Shown piece by piece: positions 1-10,598 of a stretch of DNA of 23,831 nucleotides. The position numbers and the translations under genes are program-made. The notes below the pieces were generated by a model, which was given only the letters and a program-made list of their open reading frames with translations, was not told the DNA's origin and searched no databases. Location: assembly GCA_003254885.1 (NCBI GenBank), contig QANT01004222.1:1-23831 (forward strand). Direction: 5' to 3'. Numbering within the stretch: the first letter of the stretch is position 1; each line of letters begins with the position of its first letter. The DNA is from Purshia tridentata. Its lineage: Eukaryota > Streptophyta > Magnoliopsida > Rosales > Rosaceae.

Positions 1-125
1 TGTTTTCGGTAAGCAACCATCGAATTGAAAATATGTGTTTTTAAAAAAGCATTCAGAGGTATTTTACTGAACATATTACATATATTTAGTTGTAAGCTGC
101 CGAACATTTCTGTATTTTTTAATAG
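1..125. other. AT-rich left edge, no gene seen
   Basis: Short AT-rich stretch with no supported coding sequence. A loose motif (GC, two bases, CCGAA or close variants) recurs near 16, 98 and 131, which could be the decayed end of a repeat continuing outside the window. Nothing more can be said. Confidence 0.4.
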
Positions 126-455
126 CATGCTACCGAATGGGTTTGGAGAGAGGTGGTGGCTGGTTGGCTAAGGATAGGGTCATGCGGTGGTTGGTTTGGC
201 TAGGGGTGGGGTCGTGGTGACTGGGTTGGGTGGGGATAAGGTCGCGCAGTGGCTAGGTTGTCTGGGGGTGGGGTCGCGCAGAAGAGAGAAAGAGAGTCGA
301 GAAAAAGAGAGAAAGAGAGTCGAGCAGAGAGAGAGAGAAGGGTTGGGTCGCACCGGTGGCTGGGTTAGGTGGGGTGGTGTGGGATGGTGGCTGGGTGGGG
401 TCGCGCCGACATCTGAGTTGGTTGGGTGGGGGTAGGGGTGGGGGATCCGGTGAGG
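126..455 (+). repeat. G-rich degenerate minisatellite with GA-rich core
   Basis: The plus strand is strongly G/T-rich with almost no C. Degenerate units built around TGGCTGGGTTGG and GTGGGGTCGCGC recur: the GTCG element appears near 211, 272, 347 and 400, a loose spacing of about 50-75 bp. A GA-rich patch inside contains a perfect 19-bp direct repeat, AGAGAGAAAGAGAGTCGAG, at 283-301 and 306-324. Open frames exist here only because low-complexity G-rich DNA lacks stops; their Gly/Trp/Arg-rich translation looks like no protein family. Interpreted as a decayed minisatellite. Confidence 0.7.
424..444 (+). other. Canonical G-quadruplex motif
   Basis: Four uninterrupted G runs of 3, 5, 4 and 5 bases are separated by loops T, TA and T. 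This fits the G3+N1-7 pattern with very short loops, a type generally associated with stable parallel quadruplexes. It lies in intergenic DNA about 0.8 kb beyond the stop codon of the minus-strand NicO gene, so no regulatory role is evident. The motif is seen directly; folding is inferred. Confidence 0.75.
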
Positions 456-504
456 GAGGGAGGAAGAGTGAATTTTTTATTTTTTTTACTGCAGGGCATC
501 AGGG

Positions 505-523
505 NAAAAAAAAAAAAAAAAAA
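505..523. other. Unresolved base (N) followed by A18 homopolymer
   Basis: The only ambiguous base in the window is at 505, immediately before eighteen A residues. Most likely a sequencing or assembly uncertainty at a homopolymer, so its true length should not be trusted. A retroposon tail is conceivable, but no flanking target duplication was recognised. Confidence 0.8.
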
Positions 524-1227
524 GGTTAAGAGGGTGATCAACTCAACACAAAAAGATGGTTGGTATGGCCTAGGCCTAAAAATATTGAATCTGAAAATTT
601 TTCCCACTGCATGGGTAGGAAAGAGATAAACCACACTTTTAAAAAATGGGTAGCGAATGAAGCCCATTCACTCCGACTTGTGACTTTTCTATCTGATTTC
701 TCTAGCAATTACATGGTACACAGTTGGAGATCAGTTAGCTTGAAGAAGAAGAAAAGGGTGGTGTGAAAAACAGGTTCAAGCACTTAAAATATGGGCCAGC
801 CAAAACAAATAAACAATGTTTTCACTTTGTAGCATTTCATACATGTGGATCATTGCTTGGTGTGGCAGTAGTAGTCAGACTATTTGAATGCAGCACTTAT
901 ATTCCCTTAATTGATGAACTGCTATGAATTGGTGCACAAAATAGAACAATTTGTCTGATAAGGGTTAACCATTTAACATAAAGCAAATGATGTAATGCAA
1001 ATCGTTAAACCAATCTGATTTCTACCATAAAAGAATTACAAATTCAGAAGGGTTCCCCTCTATATTAAAACTGAGAAAAAAAAAGCAAAATAAGATGGTA
1101 CTCTCACTGAGAAAAGATGCTGCTCAAATGAACTTCGCCCTAAACAAAACAAGGAACCCTTCTAAGATCTTTATCTAACAGTCCTGGAGAAGCCTGCAAA
1201 ACGTGAATCTTAACAGGGTCAAAAAAT
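524..1227. other. Intergenic / 3' flank of the NicO gene
   Basis: AT-rich DNA without a supported gene. The part next to 1228 should hold the 3' UTR of the minus-strand transporter. A minus-strand GATAAA at 1170-1175, about 55 bp past the stop, is a possible but weak variant polyadenylation signal. No perfect AATAAA was found on that strand nearby. Confidence 0.5.
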
Positions 1228-3850
1228 TTAATACAGGCTAAACCCAAAGAACTGGCTGATGATAATGGCAAATCCAAGAGCAATTGCAATCAGGGAAGAA
1301 GCCCATGTCAATTTCTCTGTTATTCTGGGCACTCTATCTTTTAATGCCTGACTACATGAGCCTATAAAGACTGTATAGCTTCCCATTGCAATTACAGTCC
1401 CAACTAAAAACATAACTAGAAAAGCAGCACCAGCGAGGCGAGATGGCAAAGCAAGTGCAGGCAAGACCATCATCAATGCATCTGGCTGCAGCCCATGGAC
1501 AATTCCTGTGGCAAAAGTAGCAAAACCAATCTTCTTCTTCCCAACTGTAGGGTTTTCTAGACTTTCATATATGCTAACATCACACTCGCCATTCTCTAAG
1601 GCAACACAAGGACTTGGAACTTCTGAAGCTTCCTTAATGCCCATAGCACCAATAACTAGTAGAGTAATTCCCACAACTCTTGTGCCCCAAGTTCGGATAA
1701 TTTCAATGTGAAGCCGATCCTTTAGTAGTAGAAATAATAAGCCAAAGATAACTTGGCCAGCATCGTGGCCACATCCCCATAGGGCTCCAACTACAGCGCT
1801 TTCAATGCGGGTGCGTCCAATTGAGAGTGGAGCCAAAGCAGCTAGGTGGTCAGGCCCTGATAATGTGTGTAAGCAACCAGCAAAGAAACCAGTCCATGCA
1901 CTACTAAGTAATTCAGTCTGGATCAGTCTTCCCCCAACAGCAACAGCTGGACCACCTGTCTTTGTTGCAGTTTGAAAGGATGCAAAAGCTGCTGGTGCAA
2001 AAGCTGGTTGTATTAAGATCAAAATGAGAGCAGAAACCACAACAAATGTCCCAGTGGTGATGGCCTGAACATGTTAGGAATATGAAAGTATGTTATCTGG
2101 ATCAAAATAAAAAGGATTAATGCTCAAATGTAAAAGGAGCCATACATTTAAAGAAAATTTCATAATAACTTAATAACTTTCATGTTGATAGTAGTAGCAG
2201 TGGTAGAAGTAAACCAAGCAATGGGGTAAGATATAATTGCACAAATGCGCACATGGACAAAAATGGCCCTTGCCTGAATAGTATTGCCTTTGACCTATGT
2301 TCCTTGTTAAACCCATGATTTCTATCATAGAGATCCCACTTTTTTCTTTTGAAAATTACATTTAAGGCCTGTCCCAAGGGTTTTAACAAAGTACACAAGC
2401 AGATGATGAGAGAGAACCAGCGAGTTGCTGGCAGTTTAGATATTAATTGTTATGAGATTTCAGGCGTGTAAAGCTCCATCCAATTTCAAGATACTGCTTA
2501 TGCACAGCAATAATGTTGCCAAATTTTAAATAAAATGTAAAAAATTTCCTTGTATGAAATTTGAAAATGTTTGAAAATCCAAAACATAAAAGAGTTGCAC
2601 CAAGTAGTAATCATTTAGGAACACTAAAAATCCTAACGCATCCAACTTTGCACAGTCTTACAAGGGATAGGGTACTCCAGAATACTAACTGTTAAGAGTA
2701 AAGTGATCAGTAAATTGCTAAAAATATACATTCAAAATAAATTTTTAATCAGTGCCTCTACAAACTATTGAACTTGGCTCATATTACCTTAAAGAAACAT
2801 CTGAGACAAACAGAAACATCCAGACCTATACTAAATTCGAACACTGATAATCTAATGTATATGCTTAAATATTAATTTCTTTGAAGCACCTAATGAAGCA
2901 ACCTACATCCAGTTGACAGGTCAGTCATCTGTGGGTTGCCTAAATTTTGTTCCTTTCTTCTGGGGCTGGCACGGAAAAGGTTTGCTGATAGTGGTTAGAG
3001 AGACACATTTCAGCCCTAGATCTCCGGTACCATGCTGACTAAGTTATGCTAAGTTTTCAACCAGCTCAGGGATTTAGGATATTTGTACTGATTTATTTCT
3101 CAAGGTAGAGAAGAGGACAATAGTAGACTTGTACACAATTTCATATAATTAAATGATGGGAAATCAGAATCTCATATAATTAACTGCTGCATATCAAACC
3201 TAGACCAAAAAAAACCAATGTATATTCTAAAATACGAAATTAATGGTGATTCTGGAGGGGAAAAAAGAGCTACATTGGATCGAGACATGACTTGGTAAAA
3301 AAATTAGTTGTCAAGTGGTTTTATATTTTTCCCCATGATTTCCAAGCAACCAAACAGGTCATCACCCATCAAACCAATTGTTTACCTTTCCAAATTTACC
3401 ATAGCAATACCTCACGAGAAACACATTCCAAACACGATTGTAGCAATAAAAACAAAAACCCCAGAAATTAAAACAATCAAAAAAAATTTTTTTTATCAGC
3501 TAATTTCAATTAAACCAAGAGACCAATACCTTGCGCTGCTTAGAAGCCCCAATAGCGATCTGCTTGAGAATCTGAGAATTTGTCCCCGACCCAGTTGGCG
3601 ACCCAGCCCTGTTCGATGAGGGAGGTGGCAAAATGCTCGACGGTGCTGACGAAGAAGAAGAAGGAGAAGAAAACAAAGATGGGTTTTGATGTTTGCAGGA
3701 GACCAAGCTGACCCGCCTGAAACCGGGTTGCTGCGAAGAGAGAAAACTGAGTTTGGCCGAGTCAATACGGGCGAGTCGGTGGAGAAAAGGAGACGACTTT
3801 AGATGGATTTTCAAAGGGGTCGGAGATGAAGAGGACAGAAGCCTTTCCAT
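1228..3850 (-). CDS. Plastid-type NicO/UreH-like nickel-cobalt transporter family protein
   Basis: Two exons, 3850-3530 and 2064-1228, joined in phase 0 across a 1,465-bp intron (donor AAG|GT, acceptor TTCAG|GCC), give 385 aa. The first exon is Ser/Pro/Arg-rich and poor in acidic residues, like a chloroplast transit peptide. The second encodes several hydrophobic membrane segments with two His/Asp motifs typical of metal-binding helices: HTLSGPDH (H173, D179, H180) and HGLQPD (H297, D302), plus GCGHD (H207, D208). This matches the plant proteins annotated as high-affinity nickel-transport family (Arabidopsis At2g16800/At4g35080 type), which relate to bacterial UreH/NicO permeases. Expected role: moving Ni2+ or a related divalent ion across a plastid membrane; the ion is inferred from the family, not from this sequence. 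The start has good context (GCCATGGA). The last residues are a hydrophobic helix ending at TAA 1228-1230. Transcribed divergently from HPR1. Confidence 0.87.
2065..3529 (-). other. Single large intron of the NicO gene
   Basis: A 1,465-bp AT-rich intron between the transit-peptide exon and the membrane-domain exon. It separates targeting and functional parts cleanly. A 12-bp sequence, TCATATAATTAA, occurs twice about 30 bp apart near 3142 and 3172. No nested gene or transposon was recognised; open frames on either strand inside it have no family resemblance. Confidence 0.75.
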
Positions 3851-3870
3851 GGCTTCTTTCTCCCTCGCTG

Positions 3871-3970
3871 TCTCTCTCTCTCTCTCTGTTGCTCTTTGGT
3901 TGAGTGTCTCTGTAAAAGCTTTTGGATTTAGAGGTAAAGAATTTGGAGAGACTAGAGAGAGAGAGAGAGA
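3871..3970. repeat. CT and GA microsatellites in the NicO 5' leader
   Basis: A TC dinucleotide run (3871-3887) and an AG run (3954-3970) lie 20 to 120 bp upstream of the minus-strand start at 3850. On the gene's own strand these read as a GA run and, further upstream, a CT run. Pyrimidine-rich dinucleotide repeats are common in plant 5' UTRs and near transcription starts. They are likely transcribed and length-polymorphic; any effect on expression is inference. Confidence 0.75.
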
Positions 3971-6751
3971 CGTGGTGAGGTAAAGAAACTGAAGATAAGC
4001 TGTGGCTGCTCAGAAGTAAGAGAAGGTCGTTTAACTGAAAATTGAAAACTGAATATTCGGATTATATTTATTTGTGAATAAAATTTATTTGGTAACCTAA
4101 TAATAATGCTAATCTCTGTCCCAACCGATCCATCATCACCCGCCTAAATAGGTTTCCCAACCAGCAAAATCATTCTCACATTTATACGAAACTATAAACT
4201 TAAAAACAATTATTGTCACACACATTTATTACTCCAAGCAATCTCTTCTAAGAAAAAAAAATCTTTTTCAATTAACCTCCCTACAATCATCGGTTTAATA
4301 ATCTAATTATGGGTAATGCTACTCACTTTTTTTCACTCATTCTTAAAAAAGGAAAATATAACTCATTTTACTTGTAAATTTAATAAAAGCTTGAAAATAA
4401 AAAAGATCAAAAAGAAGTTCAAAATAATTATTTAGTAGAGACGGAAGATGATTGGTGAGATACATAATTTTAATCAGACCAACTAAGTGTTAAGCAATTG
4501 AAATAAATTTTTTTATACAAATAATCAATTGCTTGATTTCCTACAAACATTACAATTAATCACATGAAAGACCGATGATTTATTAAGATCATACATTTAA
4601 ATTCTTAATTTTAAACAAAATATATTTAAGAAAATATAATATTATCGCCTTTAAATTTAAAATAAAAATTTTAATGCCTTGCCCTTTAAGCATCATTATG
4701 GCCGGTTGAAAGCCATGGATATAGCTCTGAAAGGAACTTGTATATGCTGTATAGGCTTTTCCAATCTAAAGAGGAAAAAAAATGTTGTTTACAGCTGTGA
4801 GGGTCCGTCTCTATGGCCTAAAAGTCTAAACAATGTTATGTGGCCTCATTTGTTCCCACAAACATCCCTTTGAAGTTTGAACAAATAGTAATTAGAGGCC
4901 TTCACGTCACTCTTTTTCTTTCTTTCCCACCTTCCCCACCCTCTCCTTCAAGTCCTGTAGTCTCAGTGCTCACCTAACTACCATTATTATTGCACTCTTT
5001 CATAATCCTCTATTCCTCTCACTTCGATTGGTATCTTTTAGTTGCCTGCCCATCCAAATATTCAAGGATCGAATTTTGTTTATGAGAATATTCATCTCTG
5101 AAAAAGAAATAAAAATGGTATATTAACGTGACATCCTTAATTAATATGAAAGAAAGAAAGGTTGAAACATAAGTTGTAAGATCTTAATTCTCTAATAGAT
5201 ATTAGAATGCCATGTCATTATCTTTGTTATATGCCTATAAATAAGGTATTATTTTCACCTTACAACATACATGCAATGCAAAAACTAAATGATAACTGAA
5301 AAAAATGCTAAAGACTTTTATAAGCACTTATATAACGCTATGATTTTTAAATTTGGGACAACACATTTCACTTTGTCACAAATACAAATTAGTTTTAGAG
5401 TAAAAATTTATACTTTAGTAAAAGAAAAGCAAACCCATCAATATTTAAATGTGATTGCATAACATGAGACAACTACATTGTATAGTTTTCCCTTTTACAA
5501 GGTGAAAAAGAGGGATCACAATGAAAACGCTCCCATGCGGTCCATTTCCCCAATTGCGTAGCCAGCCAGCCAGCCTATCCTTGCAACCACTGACTTGTCA
5601 AATAATTGGGGTTGGAGAACTCTCTTAACATGACTCTTCGCCATGAGGTTTCAACTTTGAAGTTTGCAAGACTGAACCACTAATTAAAAGGTGGACTTCA
5701 ATTTTGGGGTGGTTCGGAGCCAATCTTTTTGGAACAAAACTAGCTAGTTGACTGTTAATGTCCCCGTTGAATTGGTGGACATTTCAAATTTGGATTTTCT
5801 TGAAAAACAAAGTTGTTTACAAAGTTTTAAAATAATAACTTACGGATACGTATAATTATCTTGTAATTACATTTATTAAGTAAATTTGAACATTTTACTC
5901 ATATATGTTTAAGTCTGCGTGGTTTGAGTTATATATATACAAGGAGTTTGCCTAGCGTGAGCTGGTGGTTTTAAATGTGTAAAGGATAAGCTATCCTGGA
6001 TTTCATATATAGCACAAGCTGAGATTCAGGTAGAATTTGTTTTGGATAATTTGGATCAAGTTCATAAAAAACACGCCACGTTTGGCCCTCACGCTTACAC
6101 AAAAAAGCCCCACGCTTGATTGTGCACGCCACACGCCACTCAAAGAGAGATTTTGGCCACTTAATGCACTACAGAAGTGTATACAGTCTCAATCTCAAAG
6201 CTCATCAACGCTGGCTTCTTATTCACCTTATGTTATCTTGTACTTGCTTCATAAACCCAGGAACCAACACACCCAAATTTCGAACATATTAACAATATCC
6301 ATTTATATTATTTTTGGTATATATATTTTTTAAAAGTTGTGTTTGGTCATTGGAAGTGTTTATTATTTTGTGTCTGTGGCTTTGTACTTTGTAGCTATAA
6401 CTTGGCCACTTGGCGCCTAATATGGCCAACAAAGGTTGTTTGTATCGCAAGGAGAAGAATTCTTATACCCTTAGATTGATTGCCTTGGTTTGGTTCATTT
6501 ACTTTCATTTTTGCTCCTCATGAATATGAAAGGCCTGCAATAAGCTTAACCCAAGTCTGATTAAGTTTGAAATCTGGGCCTAAGACTTAAGTTTTAACAA
6601 ACATCATTAATTTGTGATTCGAGTGCCCAGCGGGCCAGAGCTTTTGTTAGGACCAAAAAATTACGAGGGCCTTATGGGCTTCTGGCTTTTTGAAAATAGT
6701 CATGGTCATTGGCCACTTTCCAAATGACCTATACTAACAAACAAAACCCTA
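3971..6751. other. Long AT-rich divergent intergenic region
   Basis: About 2.8 kb between two divergently transcribed genes, with no supported coding sequence. Bases near 4050-4080 should include the NicO promoter; a TATA-like ATATAAT on the minus strand lies about 0.2 kb upstream of its start. Other contents: an AGCC tetranucleotide run (about 5560-5575), a TATAAATA box-like sequence at 5236-5243 with no convincing gene downstream, and a locally GC-richer patch at 6070-6145 with repeated CACGCCAC/CACGCTT words. Small open frames (4679-4873, 6037-6333) have no recognisable family or codon pattern. Confidence 0.5.
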
Positions 6752-7049
6752 TATTATTAGGGCTTTATTTTTACATTTATTCTCTGAATGGTTGAAATTA
6801 TAGTATTTACCCCTTTAATCTTTATTATCTTAATTACTTATGTAAGATTTATACTCGAAACCATCAAGTTTGTTCATTATGTCGTTTAAATGTGACAGGT
6901 TGTAAATTAATGGTAAAATTGATGGTTTTAGATTATGTAAAATACGAAATAAACTTATAAAGGTAAAGTGATATAATAAATTTTAATAGAGTAAAGTGAT
7001 ACGAAACTATGATTTAACAGAATAAATGTGCAAATAAGCCTATTATTAG
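6752..7049. mobile_element. Mutator-like MITE with 9-bp target-site duplication
   Basis: The element spans 6761-7040 (280 bp) and is flanked by a perfect 9-bp direct repeat, TATTATTAG, at 6752-6760 and 7041-7049. Its ends are inverted repeats: the left end begins GGCTTTATTTTTACATTTAT and the right end, reverse-complemented, begins GGCTTATTTGCACATTTATT. They agree over about 23 bp with one gap and two mismatches, and weaker similarity continues inward. There is no coding capacity and the interior is AT-rich. Small size, inverted ends and a 9-bp duplication are the hallmarks of non-autonomous Mutator-superfamily elements. The right end is 380 bp upstream of the HPR1 start codon, so it probably sits in that promoter. 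Family membership is inferred from structure only. Confidence 0.75.
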
Positions 7050-7429
7050 AGGCTCCTTACGTGTCATCCACCCATTATGCCATATCATCATTATCTTATT
7101 CATAACGAGAGGTCCAAGAACTCCAAAGCATGAAGAGCTCTCTGCGAGTCACCTGTGCCTCTCAATAAACACATTCTATCCATCTATAATCCACAAAGAA
7201 CGCACCAAGCTACCATAGAAACCTGTACCCCTTAATCACTAGGTCAACCACATCAGAAAGTCAACAGTCCACATGCTCAATCAATCTTACTAGTGAAGAT
7301 CACATCATACTGTATTCCGCACCACACCATATCATTCCCACTTGGAACCAGCAATTTAAAAGAGCTCAGTTTCTATAGCCAACATTCTCAGCGCGTCAGA
7401 CCCTTTGAGCTGCTGACGAGCTTGCTTTC

Positions 7430-10400
7430 ATGGCCAAACCAGTTTCAATCGAGGTGTGGAACCCAAATGGGAAATACAGAGTTGTCAGCACAAAACCCAT
7501 GCCCGGAACTCGCTGGATCAATCTCTTGATTGAACAAGACTGTAGAGTTGAAGTAACATTCTTATTCTTTCTCAGTTTTTTTAATCTGTTTGAACCTTTA
7601 GCTAGTGAATTTGATGGGATATTGTTTAATTTTGTGTTCAGATTTGTACCCAGAAGAAAACAATTCTGTCTGTTGAGGATATCATCGCTCTGATTGGAGA
7701 TAAGTGTGATGGAGTAATTGGACAGGTAATATTATTTCTTGTTCTTATTTTTTTTATTATAAGTTGGGTTTTGGTATTTGTAGTGGTTGAGTTGTGTTTT
7801 TGTTTTTCAGTTGACAGAGGACTGGGGAGAGACTTTGTTCTCAGCACTGAGCAGAGCAGGAGGCAAAGCTTTTAGTAACATGGCTGTTGGCTATAACAAT
7901 GTTGATGTTAATGCTGCTAACAAGTATGGAGTTGCTGTTGGAAACACTCCTGTGAGTTTTACACTCTCTCTTTTCCCTTTTTTCCTTTTCTTGCAGTTTT
8001 TTATGTACTAGTGCTGCAAGTCATGCTTGCACATATGGTGACTACTCACTAGGAATGTCTTGTGGCATTGACTTAAGAAGCTACAGCAGAGATATTTAGG
8101 AATGCTTCCTGCAAAGAAATTTAGGATTCTAGTTTTCTTTTTTCTATTCTTTAGAAAATTGGGGATATTGAGATGAATTTATTGCTCATATGGTTAGGGA
8201 GTACTTACTGAAACAACAGCAGAGCTGGCAGCCTCACTTTCTTTATCAGCTGCTAGAAGGATAGTTGAAGCAGATGAATTTATGAGGGCAGGCTTATATG
8301 AAGGATGGCTTCCTAATATGTATGGCTACCATGTTTACTATTACTATCAATTCTCTGCTTGTCCTTTCATTTCATGATACATAAGTTACAAATTTCATGC
8401 GTCTCCTACATCTTGATTTATATCTTTTACTATGGCAGGTTTGTCGGAAACTTGCTCAAAGGGCAAACTGTTGGTGTGATTGGAGCTGGTCGTATAGGTT
8501 CTGCATATGCCAGAATGATGGTATTTTTCTTAGTCCAATATCTTAAATCTTAGGCTAGGTTCATCTGATCTTGGTTGTGTGGTAAATGATGCTTAGTCTA
8601 GTGATGGCATGCATGGACTTGTTATATGCACTTTGAAGTAAGAATTATTCAAAATTAATAGACTATTTTAGAGAAATTTAGTTGGAATTGTGGGACAATG
8701 CAACTTACCACGAGGGAGCATAAGAAGATTTTGTAAATGGTTGCTACCTGTCCAAGTTCTACTGCTTTGTCCCATTTTATAATGTAGGAATAATAGGATT
8801 CATTTCAGGGTGCGGTCATTTAACTACAATGCTAGCAATGTTGAACTTAATGGTTGGACAAAGGATTAGAATGCCTTCAGTTGTGTGGCAGATAGATCTG
8901 CTAAATCAAATTCATACTAAATAGTGTCAATCGCAGCACTATTCTAAACTGTTTTTGCATTTTTTTTTTTTTAAGTTACCTGGGTCACATATGGGTCTAC
9001 TTTGCCTTTCTTTTCCTCTTTCCCCTGCTTATTCCTGATTCTTTACAAGTTTTCGCTAATGATCTTTATCAGTGATTCGTTACAATTAGAGAGATAGCAG
9101 TGTACTTTATTGAGTATGCTGATGGCACTAAAATTACTTTTGATATTTAACAGGTTGAAGGTTTCAAGATGAACTTAATTTACTATGACCTGTACCAGGC
9201 TACAAGACTAGAAAAGTTTGTTACAGGCATGTCTCAGTTTTTTTATTGAATAAATCACGCTCCACTCTTTGCTGATACCTGTATGTTCCCTCTTCCAGCT
9301 TATGCTGAGTTCCTCAAAGCCAATGGTGAAAAGCCTGTGAGTTGGAAGAGAGCAGCAAGCATGGAGGAGGTGCTCCGAGAAGCAGATGTGGTATGACTTG
9401 CTCGATCTCTCCTCCACCCCTTCTTTTTTCAGTTTTTTTTCTCCCTTTCTAATGGTGTGGTTATATGCCTGGTTAATTTTCATTCTAGATAAGCCTTCAC
9501 CCAATTCTGGATAAAACCACTTATCATCTAGTCAACAAAGAAAGACTGGCAATTATGAAGAAGGTGAACTTCGAAAGAATATTTTCATTTGTAAATATCT
9601 ATGTGACAATATGCACATATATAGATATAATGCATTTACATATTTAATAATATATATACAGGAAGCAGTCCTTGTAAACTGTAGCCGAGGGCCTGTGATT
9701 GATGAAGTGGCTCTTGTAGAGCATTTGAAACAAAATCCTATGTTTCGAGTTGGTCTGGATGTCTTTGAGGTAAACAAACACCCCTTCTCTGTCGAATTCT
9801 GATCTTTCTTCCAGGCACCATATCTAAAATTTGAGTGGTTCATCAATGGTGTTGTATCAGGATGAGCCTTACATGAAACCCGGGCTTGCTGACATGAAGA
9901 ATGCTGTTGTGGTACCTCACATTGCTTCTGCTTCCAAGGTAGTATCAGTCCCTAAGGCTACAGTACTTAGCATTACTTAGATCATGGAGTAACTATTTTC
10001 CTTTATGGTTTATGTAGTGGACTCGTGAAGGAATGGCAACACTGGCTGCTCTCAATGTCCTGGTATGCCACTACTGTAATTGGAAAATGTAGAAAAGGAA
10101 AAAACAGATTCACATAAATTCGAAATAGCTCACAGCATTCAAAAATGAGTTCAAAAGAATAGCTTTAGCTTTGGCTTTGGCACTAAACTACTAACACCCT
10201 TTACATTACTGTGATTTAGGGAAAGATTAAAGGATATCCAATTTGGTCAGATCCAAACCGGATTGAACCATTCCTCAACGAGAACATTCCCCCACCAGCT
10301 GCGAGTCCTAGCATTGTTAACGCGAAAACCTTAGGTAATAACATTGTTTAAAACTATATCAACATCATAGATGCAAATTCTCTTTGCTGAAAATTATATT

Positions 10401-10432
10401 TCACTGCAGGTTTACCAGTTTCAAAGCTGTAA
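7430..10432 (+). CDS. HPR1: Peroxisomal NADH-dependent hydroxypyruvate reductase
   Basis: Thirteen exons: 7430-7552, 7642-7725, 7811-7951, 8198-8319, 8439-8520, 9154-9226, 9299-9390, 9489-9563, 9662-9769, 9861-9938, 10018-10062, 10220-10334, 10410-10432. Phases close to 386 aa, the usual length of plant HPR1. The enzyme reduces hydroxypyruvate to D-glycerate in leaf peroxisomes, a late step of photorespiration. Visible support: Rossmann motif GAGRIG (172-177), the 2-hydroxyacid dehydrogenase catalytic set R273 (NCSRG), E302 (DVFEDEP) and H320 (VPHIAS), and C-terminal Ser-Lys-Leu, a perfect type-1 peroxisomal signal. The start gives MAKPVSIEVWNPNG, as in other plant HPR1 proteins. Two oddities: intron 6 needs a GC donor (ACAG|GCATGT, 9227), and intron 12 retention would add G-N-N-I-V then stop at 10351, losing the signal. 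The nearest downstream gene, SKP1, is unrelated. Confidence 0.97.
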
Positions 10433-10592
10433 GCATTGATGTAAATGATCACATCTGAGGCCTTCCTGGTGCAAATGGAGTAATTTTTTGGCATGGAATC
10501 CAGGCTTTAGAGATAATGCAATCTGAAGAGTAGTAAAAAAATTGTATATTTTAAAGACGAATGTGGACAAACATATATCTACTATGTTGTCT

Positions 10593-10598
10593 AATAAA
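10593..10598 (+). terminator. HPR1 polyadenylation signal (AATAAA)
   Basis: A canonical AATAAA lies 160 bp after the HPR1 stop codon, followed by T-rich DNA. The distance fits a normal plant 3' UTR. The actual cleavage site cannot be placed from sequence. Confidence 0.6.

Noticed and set aside
187..435. Open frame through the G-rich repeat (82 codons)
   Set aside because: Low-complexity Gly/Trp/Val/Arg translation produced by minisatellite DNA that lacks stop codons; no start context and no family resemblance.
1508..1711. Plus-strand open frame inside the NicO second exon
   Set aside because: Antisense shadow of the well-supported transporter exon.
3011..3200. Repeated TCATATAATTAA words in the NicO intron
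   Set aside because: Two short AT-rich copies; expected by chance in intron DNA of this composition, so not counted as an element.
3693..3983. Plus-strand open frame over NicO exon 1 and leader
   Set aside because: Antisense to the transit-peptide exon and running into GA/CT microsatellites; the repeated Ser-Leu and Arg-Glu translation is a low-complexity artefact.
4679..4873. 64-codon open frame in the large spacer
   Set aside because: No family resemblance, poor start context and AT-rich surroundings; only transcript evidence could rescue it.
6037..6333. 98-codon open frame upstream of the MITE
   Set aside because: Mixed composition without a domain, ending in an AT-rich run; looks like a chance frame through a locally GC-richer patch.
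7293..7529. Frame starting at 7293 overlapping HPR1 exon 1
   Set aside because: It is in a different frame from HPR1, whose exon 1 from 7430 fits the conserved plant N-terminus.
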